From: Kangiella shandongensis
GTDB lineage: Bacteria > Pseudomonadota > Gammaproteobacteria > Enterobacterales > Kangiellaceae
Assembly (NCBI RefSeq): GCF_020005365.1
Contig: NZ_JACNML010000005.1
Coordinates: forward strand, 1-64,000
Direction: 5' to 3'
DNA: 64,000 nt
Each line of letters begins with the position of its first letter. The stretch's first letter is position 1. The translations under genes were made by a program, and so were the position numbers. Below are positions 18,160 to 25,769 of the stretch, piece after piece. Below the pieces are notes generated by a model, which saw only the letters and a program-made list of their open reading frames with translations, made no database searches and was not told where the DNA came from.

Positions 18160-18945
18160 GTGACACCATCGTTTGCTTTTTTCGCAACACCGGATGCCCC
18201 ATCACCTCCTAGTTTACTCAGCGAACTACCCACTGTCACTGACTCAGTTCAATTATCCGGTTATCACGGCTACTTCTACTACGATACTCAAGATCAGGAA
18301 CCGCGTCTGAGCTTCAGCGCCATGCTGGACGGCGCTTCGGCTTCCTTTCACCTTGATTTCACTAAAGGCAAGGTGGCGTATCGGCGCCAGCATGGCGGGG
18401 GGCGCAAGCAGCACATTGCCAAAGCCTGCGGTTTGAAGCACAACTGGCAGCCCGGGATTCTTGACGCCACGGCCGGGCTCGGGCGCGATGCTGCAGGACT
18501 GCGCGGGCTAGGCTGCTCCCTGCGATTAATCGAACGCTCTCCTTTTGTCGCCAGTTTACTGGAGGATGCGATACGAAGGGCCGCCCAAAGTCAGCCAGAA
18601 CTGTATGCAGACCATTTCGAACTATATCAGGGCCAGGCTTCCCAGTTGATAAAGCAACTATCCACAAAAACTCAAGCCGATATTATCTATCTCGACCCGA
18701 TGTTTCCACCGCGTAATAAAAGCGCCGCGGTAAAAAAAGAAATGCGGCTGGTGAAACTACTGGTTGGCGAAGATCAAGACGCAGATCAACTGCTGCCCAC
18801 CGCACTCGAATATGCTAAATATCGCGTGGTGGTTAAACGACCGAGCTATGCGCCGTATCTCAATGAGCAAAAGCCCTCGATGAGCATTGAGTCAAAGGGC
18901 AATCGCTTTGATGTTTATATTATTGGCAGCCCACATCAGCTATAG
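18160..18945 (+). CDS. rsmJ: RsmJ, 16S rRNA (guanine-1516-N2) methyltransferase
   Basis: RsmJ (YhiQ) methylates G1516 of 16S rRNA using SAM. The 261-residue protein has the SAM-binding block LDATAGLGRDAAGLRGLG, the LIERSP acidic loop, the catalytic-type IIYLDPMFPPRNKSAAVKKEM and the C-terminal VVVKRPSYAPYL, all characteristic of RsmJ. The start is GTG at 18160, preceded by AAGAAGGA at 18145-18152. Confidence 0.93.
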   Translation: MTPSFAFFATPDAPSPPSLLSELPTVTDSVQLSGYHGYFYYDTQDQEPRLSFSAMLDGASASFHLDFTKGKVAYRRQHGGGRKQHIAKACGLKHNWQPGILDATAGLGRDAAGLRGLGCSLRLIERSPFVASLLEDAIRRAAQSQPELYADHFELYQGQASQLIKQLSTKTQADIIYLDPMFPPRNKSAAVKKEMRLVKLLVGEDQDADQLLPTALEYAKYRVVVKRPSYAPYLNEQKPSMSIESKGNRFDVYIIGSPHQL

Positions 18946-18980
18946 TAATCTACATGAAAACCTATTTATCGGAGAACATC

Positions 18981-19148
18981 GTGAGTAATCAACAATGGCA
19001 AGATACCCTTACCACGCTAAACTCTGTGCAAAAAGGTGATTTGATTAATGAATCCGAATTTAACGACTGGCTTCAGTCCTGGGGAAGTAAAAACGAGAAA
19101 AAAGCGCCAAGCAAATCCTCGATTTATTTGTTTCGAGTTACACGATAA
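18981..19148 (+). CDS. Small hypothetical protein (about 55 residues)
   Basis: This short ORF begins with GTG at 18981, preceded by GGAG at 18971-18974 with good spacing. An ATG further upstream at 18954 lacks a ribosome binding site. The product, VSNQQWQDTLTTLNSVQKG onward, is hydrophilic and ends in a basic tail. No family is recognised. It directly follows rsmJ and may be cotranscribed with it. Confidence 0.45.
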   Translation: MSNQQWQDTLTTLNSVQKGDLINESEFNDWLQSWGSKNEKKAPSKSSIYLFRVTR

Positions 19149-19180
19149 GCTACCTTTTAAACCACAAGAGCATTGCCGTT

Positions 19181-19208
19181 TTGCGCTTGTAGTGTAAATA
19201 GCTATGAT
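19181..19208 (+). promoter_or_regulatory. Candidate sigma-70 promoter of the accessory two-gene cassette
   Basis: TTGCGC at 19181-19186 and TATGAT at 19203-19208 are separated by 16 nt. They lie 28 bp upstream of the ATG at 19236, which has AGAGGGAG just before it. The match is moderate. Confidence 0.35.
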
Positions 19209-19235
19209 TTATTTGAATTAAGAGGGAGTAGAACT

Positions 19236-19783
19236 ATGGAAAAGTTATATTTCAACCCTGGGTTGGTAATAAGTATTGGAAAGAAGGGCTTTATGGTCTA
19301 AAAGTCTTGCTACTTGGAGAATCTCATTATGGAGAAAAGTTAACAAAAGACTCGGAAGTAACCAAAAATGTAGTTATGAAATTGGGCATTACGGGTAAAC
19401 ACAGTTTTTTCACTATTTTAGCTAAATCATTATCATTAGATTCTTCTGCAGTTCTTAGTAGCGATGATAAAAAGCATTTTTGGGATAAAGTTGCTTTTTA
19501 TAATTTCTGCCAAGAAATTGTTGCAGAAAAAGCTAGAAAAAGCCCAAGTCCACAGATCTGGAAACTCTCTACTGAGCCTTTCTATGAAGTCTTGAACGAA
19601 CTAAAGCCTGATTTAATTTTAGTGTTAGGAAAAAGACTTTCCTACAACTTGCCTAAGATTCCTGACAATATCAAATACAAAGTCATTAACCATCCATCCA
19701 GTGGGTTTAGTTACGCACGATGGATTCCACAAATTAAAGAAGCATTAATTAACTCAGGAGCCAAGCTTGAGCACAAACTTTAA
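19236..19783 (+). pseudogene. UDG-fold-like conserved gene with a 5' frameshift
   Basis: The main open frame reads from TTG at 19307 (LLLGESHYGEKL) to 19783 and ends with the block INHPSSGFSYARW. A GES motif plus a late HPS motif resembles the uracil-DNA glycosylase superfamily. The same frame stays open upstream as PWVGNKYWKEGLYGLKV but has no start codon. The only ATG with a ribosome binding site (19236, after AGAGGGAG) is in another frame and terminates. Adding one base between about 19247 and 19260 would join ATG to that frame as a protein of about 182 residues. The gene is therefore probably frameshifted, or the base is a sequencing error. Confidence 0.6.
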
Positions 19784-20496
19784 GGGAGCCATTATAGGCG
19801 GAATTTACCCCGACAGCATTGGGCTTGATTATTTTAGCTATTACTCTTGCCCAAAACTTGACCAATATGACTTTATAGTCTTTCACCCTGACTTAATTTC
19901 AGATCTTCCTGATGATGGCATACAAGTTGAAAACGATAATTGGATAGCGGAACCGTTTAATTTTTTGAATATTAGCGCCCGGAATTTATTCTGGCAAACC
20001 ACTCTTCTTGAGCTTTTGGCAAGGGGATCTAATCTTTTCTATGTTTTGGATCCTTTTTTTCATAGAAAACCGAAAGGATAGTGAAACTTTGAGTAATCAT
20101 TTAGATTTTGATGGCGTTAGGCTTACAACCTATACTAACAAGGATGCTTCAAACTATTTACATGAAACAGATTTATTCGATTCATTATTTTGTCACATCA
20201 AGCCTTACATCACTCCTAGGTGCGAAATAATACCTTTAGCTCACGAACAAATTCAATTTCCTGTTAGAAGTATAAGCAGCAATATAGTCGCTGGTGTTTA
20301 TAGTCCTGAAACAGCATTTGGTTCTTTATGCTTGTTGCCAAATATTGATATCACCACTGAAGGAACTCCTTATTATGACGAGTTATTTAATGATGATGGA
20401 ACATTATCTGAAGCTCCTCCGAAAGAAACAATAGAATTCTATAATCGTTACTTTTCCCTTCTTAATGAAATTAGTGCGAAGCTAAGATATGAGTAG
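19767..20496 (+). pseudogene. Unknown-function gene split by an extra T in a T7 run
   Basis: The first part starts at TTG 19767 with AGGAG at 19756-19760 and reads STNFKGAIIGGIYPDSIGLD through NLFYVLDPFFHRKPKG before a stop at 20081. The next frame continues as IENRKDSETLSNHLDFDG to 20496. Removing one T from the seven Ts at 20054-20060 fuses them into one protein of about 242 residues (DPFF then IENRKDS). The start overlaps the upstream gene by 17 bp, so the two genes form a cassette. No family is recognised. Decay, phase variation, transcript slippage or sequencing error are all possible. Confidence 0.6.
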
Positions 20497-20522
20497 ATAG
20501 TATTTATTTTTCCACCATTAGG

Positions 20523-20810
20523 TTAACGTTTTTTAATATCCCGATAAAAGTTTTCATGACTTCCAAGTACCATCAGCTCTAAAACCAACTCGCCTTTATC
20601 AAAGCTATAGCCTAATAAGGTCTGTTGTTTTGCCATTTTAAATTTATAAACTCGTAAAAATACCAGGTCGCCTTTCTTTTGCTGTCCGAGGAGAGGTTCA
20701 TCAGCCAGTGTCTTAATCGCTTTATCCAGATCCCTTTTTTGATTCTTGTGCAGTTTTTTAACCGTTCGTTTAAATGACGGCGTTTGCAAAATCCTTTTGA
20801 CTTTAGCCAA
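20523..20810 (-). CDS. RelE/YafQ-like toxin of a type II toxin-antitoxin pair
   Basis: The 95-residue basic protein resembles the RelE/ParE superfamily of ribosome-dependent mRNA interferases, nearest to YafQ types. It has the N-terminal PSFKRTVKKLHKNQKRDLDKAI helix pair, the DEPLLGQ segment and a C-terminal His in GSHENFYRDIKK, the position of the catalytic histidine in YafQ-like toxins. The gene overlaps the upstream antitoxin gene by eight bases. Confidence 0.85.
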   Translation of the reverse strand: MAKVKRILQTPSFKRTVKKLHKNQKRDLDKAIKTLADEPLLGQQKKGDLVFLRVYKFKMAKQQTLLGYSFDKGELVLELMVLGSHENFYRDIKKR

Positions 20811-21024
20811 AGTCGTATTCCTCCAGTTCTCCTGCTTCTTTCTCTACCTGAGCGATTATCGCCTGTCGCACAAAACTGTAAGGCAGGTCTGGGTTATCTT
20901 CCATAATTTTGCCAATCTTGGCCCAGTGCTCAATCTGCTTTGGCATAGAACGGTTCATGGCCTTGGCCATAATGGCAGCCTGATCCAATAGTTCATCATC
21001 AAGGCGAATACTGGTTGTACTCAT
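20803..21024 (-). CDS. ParD-like antitoxin
   Basis: The 73-residue acidic protein starts with a ribbon-helix-helix type segment (TSIRLDDELLDQAAIMAKAM, with RSMPKQIEHWAKIG) and ends in an acidic tail expected to wrap the toxin. It matches the ParD-like antitoxin family. It is the first gene of the pair, as usual, and follows a palindrome at 21069-21083 that overlaps a predicted promoter, so autorepression is likely. Confidence 0.83.
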   Translation of the reverse strand: MSTTSIRLDDELLDQAAIMAKAMNRSMPKQIEHWAKIGKIMEDNPDLPYSFVRQAIIAQVEKEAGELEEYDFG

Positions 21025-21055
21025 AGTGTTAGCCTCTTAGTTTAAAGTTAGCGCC

Positions 21056-21085
21056 ATTGTAGCATGACGCATCAATTTGATGCAA
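21056..21085 (-). promoter_or_regulatory. Antitoxin-toxin promoter with overlapping palindromic operator
   Basis: On the minus strand TTGCAT (21085-21080) and TACAAT (21061-21056) are separated by 18 nt. The perfect palindrome GCATCAA-T-TTGATGC at 21069-21083 covers the -35 box and part of the spacer. This is the arrangement expected for autoregulation by a ribbon-helix-helix antitoxin. Confidence 0.55.
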
Positions 21086-21117
21086 AGCGCCACACAATAT
21101 GTATGCTGATACTGACT

Positions 21118-21192
21118 CGTCATTCCCGCGAAGGCGGGAATCTACTACAACAAAATGCTACTTTAAAGATTCCCGCCTTCGCGGGAATGACG
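21118..21192. repeat. Perfect 26-bp inverted repeat of a REP-like GC-rich element
   Basis: Two arms (21118-21143 and 21167-21192) are exact reverse complements separated by 23 nt. Each arm itself contains a small hairpin, TCCCGC-GAAG-GCGGGA. The element is like REP/BIME or dRS3-type repeats (ATTCCCGC...GCGGGAAT) seen in many proteobacteria. It lies between rsmD and the toxin-antitoxin pair and could act as a terminator for the leftward rsmD transcript. Confidence 0.8.
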
Positions 21193-21209
21193 TGCTAGTG
21201 GTTTCAGAA

Positions 21210-21824
21210 TCAACCGCTAATCTTCACCCTATACAACCGATACTGTAGCTGCCCGGCTTTTTTATCTTTAATTAGTTCCCAGTTTTCAGGAATTTCGACT
21301 TCCAGGTTCTGTTCAATTTCGAGGTAAATCAGGGTATCACCTTGCACCATGTTAGTTTGTACTAACTTGCTAACAATCCCTTGTGCTATATCTTTATGGA
21401 AGGGCGGGTCGAGGAAGATGATGCCGTAAGGTTGGTGCTGAGTTTCTAAAAACTGGTTGGCGTCCTGGTGAAACACCTGATCATTATCAGCGTCGAGCAG
21501 GCCAAGATTGGTTTCCAGCTGGCGGGCGGCTTTTTTGTTGAGTTCAACGAAATCCACATGACCCGCACCACGGGAGAGCGCTTCAAGGCCCAGAGCGCCG
21601 GAGCCTGCGAACAGATCGAGACAACGCGCTCCATGAATCTCTCCCTGTAGCCAATTAAACAGGGTTTCTCTTACACGATCCAGGCTCGGTCTTAGGCCTT
21701 CCACTTCAAAAAACTTGAGTTTGCGCCCTTTCCACTGACCACCGATGATTCGAAATTGTCCAGCACGGGATGATTGCTTTTTTGAGCGTCGATTGTCGTT
21801 ATAGAATTTATCGCGATTAGCCAT
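21210..21824 (-). CDS. rsmD: RsmD, 16S rRNA (guanine-966-N2) methyltransferase
   Basis: RsmD methylates G966 of 16S rRNA. The 204-residue protein has a basic N-terminus, GQWKGRKLKFFEVEGLRPSLDRVRETLFNWL, the SAM motif CLDLFAGSGALGLEALSRGA and the catalytic IIFLDPPF. Its divergent position next to ftsY is the standard gammaproteobacterial arrangement. Confidence 0.93.
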   Translation of the reverse strand: MANRDKFYNDNRRSKKQSSRAGQFRIIGGQWKGRKLKFFEVEGLRPSLDRVRETLFNWLQGEIHGARCLDLFAGSGALGLEALSRGAGHVDFVELNKKAARQLETNLGLLDADNDQVFHQDANQFLETQHQPYGIIFLDPPFHKDIAQGIVSKLVQTNMVQGDTLIYLEIEQNLEVEIPENWELIKDKKAGQLQYRLYRVKISG

Positions 21825-21915
21825 ATTTCACCTAAGAAGCTGACGACAGCTAGAGTATGATGGTAGGATAGCGCTTTTATTGATTGTAATAAACAAATTA
21901 CGGATTGTTCGGTTC

Positions 21916-23187
21916 ATGAGCGATAACAAATCGAAAAAACGCGGCCTGTTTGGCTGGTTTGGTAAAAAAGACGAATCGTCGGAAAACAATGACGCTCCAG
22001 AGGCATTAGAAGAAAAACTGGAGCAGGCTGAAGAGGCTATTGATAAAGCCATAGAGCAGGATCTTGAAGAGCAGCTCGAGACAGACGATACCGATCCAGT
22101 AACTGAAGCGACAAAAGCGCCTCCTACTGAGGATCTGAGGCAGCAATCACAATCGTCAACGGCTAACGAGGAAACAATCACTCCCGACGCCACTCCTGAC
22201 AAAGCGCAAGCAACACCGCTGCCGGCAAAAAATCATACCGAAACCCAGGAAAGACCAACCCGTAAAGGCTTCTTTAGCCGTCTGAAAGATGGCTTAAGCA
22301 AAACTCGCTCTCAATTAACCAGTGGTATTGCCGATCTGGTGCTTGGTAGTAAACAGATTGACGACGAACTGCTCGAAGAGATCGAAACCCAATTACTAAT
22401 GGCGGATGTTGGTGTTGAGGCCACGCGTCGCATTATTGATGACTTAACGGAGAAGTCTGAGCGCAAAGAACTGAAGAACCCTGAAGCGCTGATGGAGCGT
22501 TTGCGTCAGTTGCTGTCAGAAATTCTGGCCCCTTGCTCAGAACCTTTGCAACTGGCTCATAAGCCACACGTCATTTTAATGGTCGGTGTTAATGGCGTTG
22601 GTAAAACCACCACCATCGGCAAACTGGCCAAAAAATTTCAACAAGAAGGAAAGTCCGTCATGCTGGCAGCCGGCGATACTTTCCGTGCTGCAGCGGTGGA
22701 ACAGCTTCAGGTCTGGGGTGAACGTAATAATATTCATGTCACCGCCCAACATACCGGTGCCGACAGTGCCTCGGTGATTTTCGATGCACTACAGTCTGCG
22801 CAAAGCCGTAACGTCGACGTACTGATTGCTGACACGGCAGGGCGTCTGCACACCAAATCAAACCTGATGGATGAGCTGGCGAAGGTAAAACGAGTGATGC
22901 AGAAACTGGATCCCAGTGCACCACATGAAGTGATGCTGGTGGTCGATGCCGGAACCGGGCAGAACGCCCTGAACCAGGCGGAGCAATTCCATAAAGCCAT
23001 TAATTTGACCGGTGTCACGATCACAAAACTGGATGGCACCGCAAAAGGTGGTATTATCTTTGCTCTGGCGGATAAATTACAAATACCAATCCGCTTTATT
23101 GGGGTCGGTGAAGGAATCGATGATTTACGTGAATTTAACGCCAACGATTTCATTGAAGCCTTATTCACAACCGAAGAGGCTAGCTAA
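21916..23187 (+). CDS. ftsY: FtsY, signal recognition particle receptor GTPase
   Basis: FtsY docks ribosome-SRP complexes at the inner membrane. The start at 21916 is chosen because it gives MSDNKSKKRGLFGWFGKK, the usual basic membrane-binding N-terminus; the frame is open upstream but without a better start, and the ribosome binding site is weak. The 423-residue protein has an acidic A region (about 20-115), the N domain (about 118-210) and the G domain with GVNGVGKTTT (224-233), DTAGR (306-310) and TKLDGTAKGG (370-379). ftsE follows 13 bp later. Confidence 0.95.
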   Translation: MSDNKSKKRGLFGWFGKKDESSENNDAPEALEEKLEQAEEAIDKAIEQDLEEQLETDDTDPVTEATKAPPTEDLRQQSQSSTANEETITPDATPDKAQATPLPAKNHTETQERPTRKGFFSRLKDGLSKTRSQLTSGIADLVLGSKQIDDELLEEIETQLLMADVGVEATRRIIDDLTEKSERKELKNPEALMERLRQLLSEILAPCSEPLQLAHKPHVILMVGVNGVGKTTTIGKLAKKFQQEGKSVMLAAGDTFRAAAVEQLQVWGERNNIHVTAQHTGADSASVIFDALQSAQSRNVDVLIADTAGRLHTKSNLMDELAKVKRVMQKLDPSAPHEVMLVVDAGTGQNALNQAEQFHKAINLTGVTITKLDGTAKGGIIFALADKLQIPIRFIGVGEGIDDLREFNANDFIEALFTTEEAS

Positions 23188-23200
23188 GTTATAACTATAA

Positions 23201-23881
23201 ATGATTGAATTTCATCAGGTTTTTAAACGTTACGACGGTGGTCATGAGGCACTCAAGGGAGTCAGCTTCGCACTGCCGCGTGGTGAGATGGCTTTTTTAA
23301 CTGGCCACAGCGGTGCCGGCAAAAGTACCTTACTCAAACTGATTGCCCTGATGGAACGTCCGACACGCGGGCAAATCAAACTCGACGATATTGATATCAG
23401 TAATGCTAAGGATCGCCAAATCCCATACCATCGTCGAAAAATCGGCATGATTTTTCAGGATCATCGCCTACTGTTTGATCGCACTGTGTTTGACAATGTT
23501 GCCTTACCACTGATTATCGCCGGTGTGGCCGATCGCGATATCCCAAAGCGGGTTCGCGCCGCTTTGGATAAGGTCGGTCTACTCAACAAAGAAAAGCAAT
23601 TGCCGATACAGTTATCTGGCGGCGAACAACAGCGGGTCGGTATAGCGCGCGCCGTCGTTAACAAACCACCACTACTGTTGGCCGATGAACCAACCGGTAA
23701 CCTGGATCCAGAGCTGTCACAGGACATAATGAATCTTTTCGCCCAATTTAATCAGGTCGGGGTCAGTGTATTAATCGCCAGCCACGATTTAGGGTTGATC
23801 GCGCGTATGAAACACCCAGTCATCACCCTCAAAGAAGGGCGCACCATCCGTAATGAACTGGCCGAGGTGGATTTTGCATGA
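23201..23881 (+). CDS. ftsE: FtsE, cell-division ABC ATPase
   Basis: FtsE works with FtsX at the division site to control septal peptidoglycan hydrolysis. The 226-residue protein has Walker [10 protein letters not shown] (35-43), signature [14 protein letters not shown] (138-151) and Walker [13 protein letters not shown] (158-169). Its stop overlaps the ftsX start by four bases (ATGA). Confidence 0.95.
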   Translation: MIEFHQVFKRYDGGHEALKGVSFALPRGEMAFLTGHSGAGKSTLLKLIALMERPTRGQIKLDDIDISNAKDRQIPYHRRKIGMIFQDHRLLFDRTVFDNVALPLIIAGVADRDIPKRVRAALDKVGLLNKEKQLPIQLSGGEQQRVGIARAVVNKPPLLLADEPTGNLDPELSQDIMNLFAQFNQVGVSVLIASHDLGLIARMKHPVITLKEGRTIRNELAEVDFA

Positions 23882-24861
23882 GTGCTTCAAAAACGAATAA
23901 TAAAAAGTCCAGCGCCACCAGTTATAAAGTCCGGTTCAAGGATCGTTTCCACAGTGCATTAAAACTGCACCGCGAGAATGCAATCCAGTCTCTGCTCGAT
24001 ATTTTGCGTCAACCGACCAATAGCCTGATGACCATATTAGTTCTGGCAATTGCGCTCGCTCTCCCCGCAGCCTTTTACTTATTCATGACCAACGCTCAGG
24101 CGGTTTCCCAATCATGGGATGGTGGGGTCAAGATGGCACTGTACTTAGAAGACTCGGCTACAGAATCGCAGGCACAAGAGCTATTTACTCAACTTAACCA
24201 ACGAACTGAATTTGAAGAAATCGTATTTGTAGGAAAAGACGATGGCCTGGAAATGTTTCGTCAGTACTCGGGACTTGGCGATAGCCTGGATTATCTCGAA
24301 GAAAACCCATTGCCATACTCCATCACCCTCAAACCAACGGCTTCTTTCAGCGATTCAGAGCAGCTCGAGCAGCTGGCACAGGAGTTATCATTGCTGCCGC
24401 TGGTAGCACAAGCTAAGCTCGACAGTTCCTGGATCAAAAAATACAACTCAATTCTCGATATTTCAGAGCAGATCGCTACCTTTATTAGTATTATGCTGGC
24501 ACTTGGTGTATTGCTTATCGTCGGTAATACCATTCGGTTGGCTATTTTAAATCGTCGCGAAGAAATTCAGGTGATTAAGCTGGTCGGTGCTACCGATGCC
24601 TTTATTCGACGTCCTTTTCTTTATGCTGGCTTCTGGTACGGTCTCATCGCTGCTCTGCTGGCTGCTTTAATGGTCAATATTATCTTTGTGTTACTGCAAC
24701 AGTCGGCTCATCAGTTGGCCCAACTTTACAGCAGTGAGTTTTCCCTGCTTGGTCTGGCACCGAGCTTCACCTTAGGTTTACTCGCTATTGGAGCGCTACT
24801 GGGCTTGAGCGGCGCCTGGTTCTCGGTACGAAAGCACCTTAAAGATATCAATCCCGAGTAA
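23878..24861 (+). CDS. ftsX: FtsX, cell-division permease-like protein
   Basis: FtsX is the membrane partner of FtsE and activates murein hydrolases. The 327-residue protein has a cytosolic basic N-terminus, a first membrane helix around 50-72 (LMTILVLAIALALPAAFYLF), a periplasmic domain, then three C-terminal helices starting near 200, 255 and 295. NTIRLAILNRREEIQVIKLVGAT is the family's cytosolic loop signature. Confidence 0.94.
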   Translation: MSASKTNNKKSSATSYKVRFKDRFHSALKLHRENAIQSLLDILRQPTNSLMTILVLAIALALPAAFYLFMTNAQAVSQSWDGGVKMALYLEDSATESQAQELFTQLNQRTEFEEIVFVGKDDGLEMFRQYSGLGDSLDYLEENPLPYSITLKPTASFSDSEQLEQLAQELSLLPLVAQAKLDSSWIKKYNSILDISEQIATFISIMLALGVLLIVGNTIRLAILNRREEIQVIKLVGATDAFIRRPFLYAGFWYGLIAALLAALMVNIIFVLLQQSAHQLAQLYSSEFSLLGLAPSFTLGLLAIGALLGLSGAWFSVRKHLKDINPE

Positions 24862-24977
24862 GCTATTTGGTTACCTGATAGTCAGTATATGGCTAATGCA
24901 TTTGATCCGACCGACTAAGACTGATAAAACTAGCGCAGCTTATTTATTCTGTAGACAAATTTTAATAAGGAATATAC

Positions 24978-25556
24978 ATGAAAAAATTACTTTGCAGCCT
25001 GGTTGCCATGACAGGTTTAGCTTTTGCTAATACCAGTAACGCTGAACCTGTTGAATATGAATTTGATACGGTTCACAGCCAAGTCATCTTTAAAATTAAT
25101 CACTTAGGATACTCCAACTCTTTCGGAAAGTTTCGCCAGTTCCGCGGTGACTTAACTTTTGATAAAGATGATTGGTCAAACTCTTCGGCGGCAGTGGAAA
25201 TCAACGCTAAATCTATCGACTTAGAAAACAAAAAGTGGAACGCTCACATGCGTGATCCCGACTTCTTCCACGTTGAAAAACACCCGATTATGAGCTTTAA
25301 AAGTACTAAACTTGAGAAGAATGGCGATAATACTGGTGTACTGCATGGTGATTTGACGATCCTGGATCAAACTAAGCCAGTAAGTCTGGAGTTGACCCTG
25401 AACCAGGCGGGCATTCACCCAATGTCGGAAAAACCGCACGTTGGATTCTCCGCTCGCGGTACCATTAAGCGCTCGGAGTGGGGCATGGAGTACGGGGTTC
25501 CGGCAGTTGCCGACGAGGTTCATATCATTATTGAAGTTGAAGCTTCGGCTAAGTAA
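24978..25556 (+). CDS. YceI-family periplasmic lipocalin-like protein
   Basis: YceI proteins are periplasmic beta-barrels that bind isoprenoid-like lipids. The 192-residue protein has a signal peptide ending near SNA-EP, followed by YEFDTVHSQVIFKINHLGYSN, RDPDFFHVEKHPIMSF and GFSARGTIKRSEWGM, all family blocks. AATAAGGA precedes the ATG. It sits between ftsX and rpoH, where many relatives have no gene, so it is a local insertion in an otherwise classical order. Confidence 0.9.
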   Translation: MKKLLCSLVAMTGLAFANTSNAEPVEYEFDTVHSQVIFKINHLGYSNSFGKFRQFRGDLTFDKDDWSNSSAAVEINAKSIDLENKKWNAHMRDPDFFHVEKHPIMSFKSTKLEKNGDNTGVLHGDLTILDQTKPVSLELTLNQAGIHPMSEKPHVGFSARGTIKRSEWGMEYGVPAVADEVHIIIEVEASAK

Positions 25557-25567
25557 AATAAGCGACT

Positions 25568-25595
25568 GGGCCAGAATACTGTGTCGTTCTGGCCC
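25568..25595 (+). terminator. Strong stem-loop after yceI, without a T-tract
   Basis: GGGCCAGAA (25568-25576) pairs perfectly with TTCTGGCCC (25587-25595) around a 10-nt loop, 11 bp after the stop codon. The following bases are TATCACCC, so an intrinsic terminator is possible but incomplete. Confidence 0.5.
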
Positions 25596-25677
25596 TATCA
25601 CCCAACGTTACATTTTCGATCAAAAGCCCGTATTTATTGACAATTCTTTACCCACAGGCTTGAAACTTTTGTTATAT

Positions 25678-25704
25678 TTAGCACTCTTATAGACAAAGTG
25701 CTAA
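25678..25704 (+). promoter_or_regulatory. CIRCE operator 1 (HrcA site), one mismatch, upstream of rpoH
   Basis: TTAGCACTC, nine bases, then AAGTGCTAA matches the CIRCE consensus TTAGCACTC-N9-GAGTGCTAA at 17 of 18 positions. CIRCE is the operator of the heat-shock repressor HrcA, usually found upstream of groESL or dnaK. A TATATT at 25673-25678 abuts the left half and could be the -10 box it blocks. Confidence 0.85.
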
Positions 25705-25708
25705 AAAG

Positions 25709-25735
25709 TTAGCACTCTCAGTTCAAGAGTGCTAA
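25709..25735 (+). promoter_or_regulatory. CIRCE operator 2 (HrcA site), perfect match, upstream of rpoH
   Basis: TTAGCACTC, nine bases, then GAGTGCTAA matches the CIRCE consensus at all 18 positions. It begins 31 bp after the first copy, close to three helical turns, so two HrcA dimers could bind the same face of the DNA. It ends 34 bp before the rpoH start codon. Confidence 0.92.
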
Positions 25736-25769
25736 TATCGGAGCAACCATTAATTTTAGGAGGGGATGA

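Noticed and set aside
20041-20100. Programmed -1 ribosomal frameshift at the T run
   Set aside because: The frame change required is toward +1 (one base skipped), which a -1 shift cannot give.
20008-20496. Separate gene starting at the ATG at 20008
   Set aside because: Its first residues (MSFWQGDLIFSMFWILFF) are the out-of-frame reading of the upstream gene; the real product is better explained as the second half of a frameshifted gene.
22734-23168. Long open frame on the minus strand inside ftsY
   Set aside because: It lies wholly within the strongly supported ftsY coding region and its translation has no family features.
25637-25665. Clear sigma-70 or sigma-32 promoter for rpoH
   Set aside because: TTGACA and TTGAAA are present but no -10 element lies at a proper distance; only the CIRCE sites are confidently read.
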